A program made the position numbers and the translations under genes. DNA of 64,000 nucleotides from Termitidicoccus mucosus (GTDB lineage Bacteria > Verrucomicrobiota > Verrucomicrobiia > Opitutales > Opitutaceae): positions 7,254,501-7,318,500 of the forward strand of contig NZ_CP109796.1 of assembly GCF_038725785.1 (NCBI RefSeq), given 5' to 3'. This document shows positions 58,720-64,000 of this stretch, piece after piece. Numbering within the stretch: position 1 is the stretch's first letter; each line of letters begins with the position of its first letter. The notes under the pieces were generated by a model, which worked only from the letters and a program-made list of their open reading frames with translations, searched no databases and was not told the origin of the DNA.

Positions 58720-59025
58720 GGATATCTGACTGTTTCGGATGTGCAGAGATATAAAAAGAGAACGAACGGCGGCTGCTTGTCCATCGTGTATGGCAAGTGG
58801 ATGCGGTGTTTGGCGAGGCGCGGACTTGCCCCATCTCCGCGACGAAGGCGAGATAAGTCGCGGCGCGCGTGCCGCTGCTTCCAGCAGCCAATTTTAAAAG
58901 ATGCGCAAGGTGTGTTTTTCCGCTAAGCCTTTTTTGAAAAAAATGCCTCGCGCACATCCGCGCTTGCACGCGCGCTTAAACGGCTTGTATGTAAAGGAGT
59001 TTCCCGACCCGCAGAACTTGCACCC
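58720..59025. other. Divergent intergenic region between GH43 and the ECF sigma gene
   Basis: 306 bases without a supported gene. It must hold the promoters of both the minus-strand GH43 and the plus-strand sigma factor. The last part (about 58985-59025) contains a purine-rich aaaggag (58992-58998) that lies too far (27 bases) from the ATG to be a normal ribosome site. No clear operator or palindrome is seen. Confidence 0.5.
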
Positions 59026-59565
59026 ATGCCGCCCCAAGACACAGAATCCGCGAGGTGGTTTGCTGAAAACCTCCAGCCGCACGAGCCCATGCTGCGCGCA
59101 TGGTTGAAGAGCCAGTTTGGCAGCGGCTGCGACGTGGACGACATCACGCAGGAGGCTTTAGTGCGCGTGCTTGAGGCGCGGGTGACGCGCGAGGTGCGCT
59201 CGCCCAAGGCTTTTCTGTTTGTGACGGCGCGCAACCTCGCGCTCATGCGCGCGCGGCACCTCGCCGTGGCCAAGGTGGATTCATTAGCGGAATTCGACTG
59301 CTCGGGCATCATGGATGAGAGCGTCGATGTTCCTCACGCGGTGGCGCGCGCCGAGGAGCTTGAAATGCTCACCCGCGCGATCCAGTCGCTTCCCAACCGA
59401 TGCAGGCAAATCCTCACCCTCCGCAAAATTTACGGCATGTCTCAAAAGGAGACCGCCGCCGAGCTCGGCATTGCCGAGCACACGGTGGAGATACAGTCCG
59501 TGCTGGCCTTGAGAAAACTCGATGCCTACTTCAAAAAACACACCGCGCCCCGGCGCGGATTTTGA
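59026..59565 (+). CDS. ECF RNA polymerase sigma factor (FecI-like)
   Basis: 179 residues. Region 2 (about 20-85) includes DVDDITQEALVRVLEA, the conserved core-binding and -10 contact helix, and SPKAFLFVTARNLAL. Region 4 (about 115-172) has LPNRCRQILTLRKIYGMSQK and ETAAELGIAEHTVE, the helix-turn-helix that reads the -35 box. It would direct RNA polymerase to a small regulon when released from its anti-sigma partner. The FecR gene begins 64 bases downstream, giving the usual FecI-FecR pair. In related genomes such pairs often control a TonB receptor beside them; here none follows directly. Confidence 0.93.
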   Translation: MPPQDTESARWFAENLQPHEPMLRAWLKSQFGSGCDVDDITQEALVRVLEARVTREVRSPKAFLFVTARNLALMRARHLAVAKVDSLAEFDCSGIMDESVDVPHAVARAEELEMLTRAIQSLPNRCRQILTLRKIYGMSQKETAAELGIAEHTVEIQSVLALRKLDAYFKKHTAPRRGF

Positions 59566-59629
59566 CCGACGATTTCATCCTTAACAACCGCGCTCACTTT
59601 TGCCCCACGCGCACAACCGCGCCGCATTC

Positions 59630-60703
59630 ATGGACTCACAGGACAGAATAATTTCCGAAGCCGCCAATTGGGTGATTCGCGTGGACGCGGGACTCGGCGC
59701 CGCCGGCCAGGACGCGTTTCTGGACTGGCTCACCGCCGATCCGCGGCACGCCGCGGAGTATGAGCGGCAGCGCGCGCATTGGGCGCGGCTCGATATTTTG
59801 GCGGACTGGCGTCCGGAGCACGCGGCGCGCCCCAATCGCGACTTGCTCGCCCCGCGCAGGGAGCCGGTTTTGGCCCCGGTCTTCGCCTGGCTCGGGAAAC
59901 GCCGGCGGTTGTTCGCGGGCGTGTCGTTTGGCGCGGTGGTCGCGGCGGCGTGCGCGGCGTTGTTTGTGTTTGCGCCGGCCAAAATCCCGGGCACCGCGCG
60001 AAGCCGCGCGCAGGCGGCGGTCGTGCGGGCCGGTGGAGACATGATTTCCAGCATCGAACAGAGCAAGCTGGATGACGGCACGATCGTGGAATTGAACCGC
60101 GGCGCGTCGATCACGGTTTTGTATTCGGCCACGGAGCGCTACGTGCGGCTGGACCACGGCGAGGCGAACTTCCATGTGGCGAAGGATCCCGACCGACCGT
60201 TCATCTTGAATATCGACGGCGTCAATGTGCGCGCATTGGGCACGAGTTTTAATGTTCGCCGCGAAAGCAGCGCGGTGGAAGTGCTCGTGACATCGGGCGT
60301 CGTGCAGGTGCACGCCCGTGACAACGAATCCGCGCCCGGCCCGGAAAACATGCGGGAAGACGCCCTCGTGAAAGCCGGCCAGATGGCGGTCGTGTCGCGG
60401 GAATCGAGCCTGACCGTGCAGACCGTGACGACGGAGAAGATCGAAAACCTGATCGCATGGCATCCGCGCCTGCTCGACATCACGGAACAGCCGCTGTCGA
60501 ACGTGGTGGAGGAGTTCAACCGGCGCAACGCGCCGATCCGTCTCGTCATTGCGGACCCGGAGCTTGCGAAAACGGCGGTGAGCGCGACGCTGCGTTCCGA
60601 CCAGGTGGAGAATCTGGTGCGCATGCTCGAAGGCGGTTTCCGTGTGAAAGCCGTGCGCAAAGGCGACACGGTGACATTGCGCAAGAAATTGAGCGCGGGG
60701 TGA
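59630..60703 (+). CDS. FecR-family anti-sigma membrane protein
   Basis: 357 residues from the ATG at 59630 (a TTG at 59600 is less likely). N-terminal cytoplasmic DUF4880-type domain (AANWVIRVDAGLG ... FLDWLTADPRHAAEYER, about 6-50), which binds the sigma factor. One membrane segment lies at about 92-112 (GAVVAAACAALFVFAP). The periplasmic FecR domain (about 145-250) includes LDHGEANFHVAKDPDRPF and VNVRALGTSFNVRRES, and the C-terminal DUF4974-like domain includes PLSNVVEEFNRRNAPI. It would transmit a signal from an outer-membrane receptor to the sigma factor encoded just upstream. The receptor partner is not adjacent; the TonB receptor at 40354-43164 is a candidate, but its N-terminus lacks an obvious signalling domain. 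Confidence 0.9.
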   Translation: MDSQDRIISEAANWVIRVDAGLGAAGQDAFLDWLTADPRHAAEYERQRAHWARLDILADWRPEHAARPNRDLLAPRREPVLAPVFAWLGKRRRLFAGVSFGAVVAAACAALFVFAPAKIPGTARSRAQAAVVRAGGDMISSIEQSKLDDGTIVELNRGASITVLYSATERYVRLDHGEANFHVAKDPDRPFILNIDGVNVRALGTSFNVRRESSAVEVLVTSGVVQVHARDNESAPGPENMREDALVKAGQMAVVSRESSLTVQTVTTEKIENLIAWHPRLLDITEQPLSNVVEEFNRRNAPIRLVIADPELAKTAVSATLRSDQVENLVRMLEGGFRVKAVRKGDTVTLRKKLSAG

Positions 60704-60764
60704 TGCCCCTCCTCTGGCAGGGCGCAAGTGCGGCTTATAGTGTTTTTTCAACACTGGTCCAAAT

Positions 60765-60818
60765 GGTAGGGCGAGGCGTCCCGCCGAGCCGCGGCTCAAC
60801 CGGTGGCTTCGCCCCACC
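60765..60818. repeat. Decayed copy of family A palindrome
   Basis: The left arm (60765-60791) is identical to the 27-base arm at 6363 and 32735, but the right arm (60792-60818) has lost about a third of its matches and the 11-base loop is missing. A tataatctgatgcgc sequence lies downstream at 60853-60867. It is within the gap after the FecR gene. Confidence 0.75.
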
Positions 60819-60977
60819 AGCGCTGCCACGCCAATGTTGAACGGAAACATTATATAATCTGATGCGCTGAACGAGCGTCGCCTTTGCGGGGAAGCAGACG
60901 GCAATGCCCCTGCGCGGGTTTGGCCTTTCCCGGCTTTCGGTGCGTCGAGCGCTTCTTCGTATCGCAGGCGGGCTAGT

Positions 60978-61790
60978 TCAGGGCAGGAGCGCGGGCGCGG
61001 AGGCGCCGATCAATTTTAGATATGCGGCGGCGTAACGGCGGCCGAGTTCGCGGGCGCTTTTGGCATTGAAGTGCAGGTTGTCGCGGAGGGGCGTGAGGCC
61101 TTCGCTGCCAACACAGGCACAGTTGCGTTCTTTTGAGGCAAATGCGCGCAGACCTTCGTTGAAGGCGTCGATGCCTTCGCTGTCCTTGCGTTGATAAAAG
61201 CAGCCAATTTCGCCGATGATAAACGGGATGCCGGGCGCATTGAGGTCGGCACGAAAATCGGCAATGAGGTGGCGCAGACTTTCCTGGTAGCGGGGTATGT
61301 CTGATTTTCCGAGATCCGATTCACCTTGGTGCCAGAGTATCGCTTTGAGCGTACCTTGTTTCATGGCTTTGCGGGCGCGAGCGATGGCGTTGTTGTAGAG
61401 TTCGCCCCCTTTTTTCCAGCGTGCGATCGAGGTCCCACCGACAGCGCACGGGATGAGGCCGACTTGGATCTTGGGCAGTGCCTCGGAGACGGTGCGGCCG
61501 AAAGTGCGTCCGGGACCGACGGCTGCAATATCTTTGTCGAAGTGCAGCGGGTCTGTCGCGGGCACCCATTTTTGATTTCTGTTGAATGTCCAGACGCGCG
61601 GGGGCGCAATTTTGTCCTGTTCTTCGAGTTTGCCCCGGCCCGCCATGTTGGATTGGCCGACAAGCAGGAACAGGTCGAGTGACGTATTTGCCGGGAGCGT
61701 GGCGTTCGTTTTCCGGTCTTGGGCAAATGCGAGTGTGAGTGGCGTGAGAGCAAGTGCCGCGATGAGGACGGGCGCGATTGGTATTTTCAT
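60978..61790 (-). CDS. Secreted SGNH carbohydrate esterase (sialate O-acetylesterase/CE6-like)
   Basis: 270 residues, ATG at 61790, signal peptide MKIPIAPVLIAALALTPLTL. Block I LLVGQSNMAGRGKL carries the nucleophile Ser, VGGTSIARWKKG is block II, ILWHQGESDLG is block III, and DNLHFN near the C-terminus carries the Asp-His pair. This matches the SASA/CE6 branch of SGNH esterases (PF03629), which remove acetyl groups from sugars. It is the last gene of a minus-strand operon with a discoidin-domain protein, an alpha/beta-hydrolase and a GH43. Together these suggest deacetylation and debranching of an acetylated hemicellulose or pectin. Confidence 0.88.
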   Translation of the reverse strand: MKIPIAPVLIAALALTPLTLAFAQDRKTNATLPANTSLDLFLLVGQSNMAGRGKLEEQDKIAPPRVWTFNRNQKWVPATDPLHFDKDIAAVGPGRTFGRTVSEALPKIQVGLIPCAVGGTSIARWKKGGELYNNAIARARKAMKQGTLKAILWHQGESDLGKSDIPRYQESLRHLIADFRADLNAPGIPFIIGEIGCFYQRKDSEGIDAFNEGLRAFASKERNCACVGSEGLTPLRDNLHFNAKSARELGRRYAAAYLKLIGASAPALLP

Positions 61791-61856
61791 GGCATGGGTT
61801 TCCTGATCGGGGTTGTCCCTAATCTGTGGAGCATGCAAAAGATTCCCTGGTGACAG

Positions 61857-62420
61857 TTATTCATCTGATGCCGGCCCGGAGCCTTTTGGCCCATAGACTT
61901 CGACTTCGCTTACAAAACAGTGGGCCGCCGGGTATCCCCCCTTGCCGGGTTTGGGGTGATTTTCAAGAAAGGTGAGACGTATATAACGAGCGGCGGCGGG
62001 TTTGAAGGCGTAGAGGTGACGGTTCTCCGTTCCCATTTTGAAATCATGTTTTCCGACGGTCGTGAAATTTTCGCCGTCTTCGCTGATCGATGCTTCGATG
62101 GTTTTGGTGAAACCGATTTTCGGCACGCCGGTGTGGATGTACGCAATGGTGCTTTTCCCCTCCAGATCGATGGTGACGGCCTTGGGAAATTTTCCACTTT
62201 TGCCGGTGGCGTAGGTGCTCCCTTTTGCCGAACTCCACACGCCGTCGGTCAAGCCGCCATCCCATCCACTCATATTGATGTCGCTGGATTTATGGGTTTT
62301 CCCGAACGCGATGTTCGGGCCAATATCGTCCGGCAAATCCGCCGCTCTTGCCATGGAGAGTGAAGGGCTGGTGATTAGAAGTCCCGCAAGCACGGGCAAT
62401 ATCGAGGTTATGCGTGTCAT
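61857..62420 (-). CDS. Secreted F5/8 type C (discoidin) domain protein
   Basis: 187 residues from the ATG at 62420 (signal LPVLAGLLITSPSLSMARA). The rest is a single jelly-roll domain: NIAFGKTHKSSD, GGLTDGVW and the closing YIRLTFLENHP and VSEVEVYG strands of the F5/8C/CBM32-like fold. Such domains bind terminal sugars. Here it is a stand-alone module of normal length, perhaps a soluble binding partner for the esterases encoded on both sides. Short gaps of 50 and 66 bases separate it from its neighbours, so it is likely co-transcribed. Confidence 0.8.
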   Translation of the reverse strand: MTRITSILPVLAGLLITSPSLSMARAADLPDDIGPNIAFGKTHKSSDINMSGWDGGLTDGVWSSAKGSTYATGKSGKFPKAVTIDLEGKSTIAYIHTGVPKIGFTKTIEASISEDGENFTTVGKHDFKMGTENRHLYAFKPAAARYIRLTFLENHPKPGKGGYPAAHCFVSEVEVYGPKGSGPASDE

Positions 62421-62470
62421 TGTAATGGAGGTCTTATGTTTTTTGGGCAGGCAGAATAAATGCCGTTGGT

Positions 62471-63358
62471 TCAGCGCCACTTGTTTTTGCCGAGCCACTC
62501 CAGGCAGGCATCGGACCAAGCGCGGGCCTCGCGTTTGCTTTGCAGCGCGTAACCGTGGCCGCCGGTCTTGTAGATGAGCGCCGTGCAGGGCGCGCCGATC
62601 CTTTTCATGGCTTCCACGTAGAGCTTTGTGCCGGGATAATACGCTTTGTCGTCTTCGCTGTGCACGATGAGCATGGGCGGGATTATGATGTTGAGTTCGC
62701 TGTCAATTTTTTCGGACTCGCGGCCCATATAGACAGGGTAAACCAGCACGGCGAAATCGGGGCGGCAGCTTTGCCGGTCGATTTCATCAATGGCGTTGTA
62801 AGCGCGCTCGTTGAACCGAAGGCCCGCCTTGGCGCCGAGATTGCCGCCGGAGGAGAACCCAATCACGCCGAGGCGCTTGGGATCGATGCCCCAGTCTTTC
62901 GCGCTGGCGCGCGAGAGACTGATGGCGCGCTGGAGATCCCGGAGCGCGCCATCGCTATTCTTGGGCACCCGGTATTTCAGGACGATGGCGCTGATGCCGT
63001 TTGCATTCAGCCAAGCTGCGATATCGGTGCCTTCCTTGTTATAGGCCAGATAGTCAAAGCCGCCGCCGGGGCAGACGATCATTGCCGGCGCGGGCACGTC
63101 CGTTTTCGGCGCGGGAAATACTGCCAGCGTCGGCAGACTGACGTTTGTGATGCGCTGGACTCCGTCATTGCGCGATGGCATGTCGGCTTCAGGCTCCCTG
63201 GCGCCGCGTCCGGGCATTTTTCCGCCGGGCCATACGTCAACGGTAATGACTTTTCCCAGTGTGGCGGCAGTGTCGGTTTTCTGATCCTGGGCAAATGCGA
63301 GCGTAGTTGGCGTGAGCGCAAGTGCCGCGATGAGCGCGAGTGGGGCTGGTATTTTCAT
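62471..63358 (-). CDS. Secreted alpha/beta-hydrolase, probable carbohydrate acetyl esterase
   Basis: 295 residues from the ATG at 63358; signal peptide LALIAALALTPTTLAFAQ is nearly the same as that of the SGNH esterase in the same operon. The catalytic triad is visible: GFSSGGNLGAK (nucleophile elbow G-x-S-x-G), HSEDDKAYY (Asp) and GGHGYAL (His). An oxyanion-type CPGGGFDYL precedes them. It resembles the acetyl esterase/lipase (BD-FAE or xylan esterase-like) group found in hemicellulose loci. It lies between the GH43 (162 bases upstream) and the discoidin-domain gene. Confidence 0.87.
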   Translation of the reverse strand: MKIPAPLALIAALALTPTTLAFAQDQKTDTAATLGKVITVDVWPGGKMPGRGAREPEADMPSRNDGVQRITNVSLPTLAVFPAPKTDVPAPAMIVCPGGGFDYLAYNKEGTDIAAWLNANGISAIVLKYRVPKNSDGALRDLQRAISLSRASAKDWGIDPKRLGVIGFSSGGNLGAKAGLRFNERAYNAIDEIDRQSCRPDFAVLVYPVYMGRESEKIDSELNIIIPPMLIVHSEDDKAYYPGTKLYVEAMKRIGAPCTALIYKTGGHGYALQSKREARAWSDACLEWLGKNKWR

Positions 63359-63520
63359 GGCATGGTTTTTATGGCGTTTGTCGTTCCTCGGCTTGCTCGG
63401 ACTCCAATGCGGACCGTTGCCGCGGAACGGATATGCGGGCCAGCCTTCGGTGTGGGTAAGATTTGATTGCGCTGTTATCGGGGAAAAACTCACGGGAGGG
63501 TGGAGTGGCGTAATTGCGGG

Positions 63521-64000
63521 CTAATTCTGAGAGCGCGACGACGTTGTGCGCGCCAGAGCGGCGTTTTGGGAGGGCATGGCGACCGGCTGACCGGGCGCGA
63601 CGGGTATGCCGAAGTCGGGGAGACCGTCCGCAGTCCACGTGAACGGTTGCGCGAAGATGGCGCGTGACCACCCGTTGGCGCGTTCGCGTTTGGCGTGATA
63701 GACATGCCAGAATTGCGTGCCATCGGGCGAGGTCGTGAACGAGCCGTGGCCGACGCCGAAGGTTTTGTCAGTGGGTGAAAAAACGGGTTTCGGGTGTTTC
63801 CGCCATGCGCCGGGTTTGAGAGGATCATCGCCGATGAGTTCGAGGAGGCCGAGTTTATAGCTGGGTTGCCAGGAGCCGCTGGCGGAATAGATGAGGAAGG
63901 TGCGGCCGCCGTGCTGGAGGACTTGCGGACCTTCGTTGAGTCCATTGTTCCTGGGACTTTCGCCAACGTATTCCCATAGGTAGGTGTCGTTTTTGCAGAT
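63521..64000 (-). CDS. GH43 family glycoside hydrolase, C-terminal part (cut by window edge)
   Basis: The frame runs from the right edge of the window to TAG (63523-63521), giving 159 residues; the start lies outside. It contains GLNEGPQVLQHGGRTFLIYS with the GH43 general-acid Glu, then SASGSWQPSYKLGLLELIGD and FGVGHGSFTTSPDG. It is a close paralogue of the C-terminal half of the GH43 at 57661-58719. The catalytic base and pKa modulator would be upstream of the window. It is the first visible gene of the minus-strand esterase operon. Confidence 0.85.
   Translation of the reverse strand: MCKNDTYLWEYVGESPRNNGLNEGPQVLQHGGRTFLIYSASGSWQPSYKLGLLELIGDDPLKPGAWRKHPKPVFSPTDKTFGVGHGSFTTSPDGTQFWHVYHAKRERANGWSRAIFAQPFTWTADGLPDFGIPVAPGQPVAMPSQNAALARTTSSRSQN

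Noticed and set aside
58985-59025. aaaggag as ribosome binding site of the sigma factor
   Set aside because: It is 27 bases from the ATG, too far for a normal Shine-Dalgarno interaction, and no closer alternative start fits the region 2 sequence better.
1-64000. tRNA, rRNA, insertion sequences, prophage or origin of replication
   Set aside because: I read the gaps for cloverleaf arms, transposase-like frames and iteron/DnaA-box clusters and found nothing I could support.

Overview
The window looks like a chromosomal piece of a Verrucomicrobiota bacterium, most likely an Opitutaceae relative. This is an inference from several sequence features: very high GC with strong C/G third-position bias, few Shine-Dalgarno sites, many secreted carbohydrate-active enzymes without any SusD-like partner, a TonB receptor with a conserved VVLEEFTV segment after its signal peptide, PATR-repeat autotransporters, and many dispersed palindromes. 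I saw no rRNA, tRNA, CRISPR array, transposase or phage gene.

Layout. Bases 1-258 hold the end of a Na+/H+ antiporter-like membrane protein. From 548 to 32730 a long plus-strand polysaccharide-degradation block follows. It contains an uncharacterised helical-barrel glycosidase-like enzyme; two tandemly duplicated Fn3 plus beta-helix proteins; an MFS hexuronate-type transporter; an FAD-dependent oxidoreductase; a GH43-like protein; a second helical-barrel enzyme overlapping a sialidase-like (BNR) protein; a DUF2264 protein; a GH105-type unsaturated uronyl hydrolase; a Tat-exported GH78-like and a GH106-like alpha-L-rhamnosidase; a GH28; and a third helical-barrel enzyme. Together these fit depolymerisation of a rhamnose- and uronate-rich polymer (rhamnogalacturonan, pectin or arabinogalactan type) and uptake of the released uronic acids.

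From 33191 to 54513 lie three very large envelope genes on the plus strand with short gaps. They are a 2345-residue autotransporter with Pmp-like GGAI/FxxN motifs, a TonB-dependent receptor, and a 3762-residue surface protein that carries a copy of the helical-barrel enzyme between Ig-like arrays and ends in a GlyGly-CTERM-like sorting tail. Two secreted beta-helix proteins follow (54673-57486). A minus-strand GH43 lipoprotein (57661-58719) comes next. An ECF sigma factor/FecR anti-sigma pair (59026-60703) then sits beside a minus-strand esterase operon (64000-60978: GH43, alpha/beta-hydrolase, discoidin-domain protein, SGNH esterase).

The least explained layer is non-genic. At least five families of small palindromes or iterated-word tracts recur through the window. 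They include perfect 27- to 35-bp stems in intergenic gaps. Related elements have inserted in frame inside several secreted enzymes; the same 16-residue peptide, DKFRAKREACHVRAPG, appears in both the GH78-like and the GH106-like protein although these are unrelated. This resembles the coding-sequence-invading palindromic elements known from Rickettsia, and I regard it as the most interesting observation in the window.
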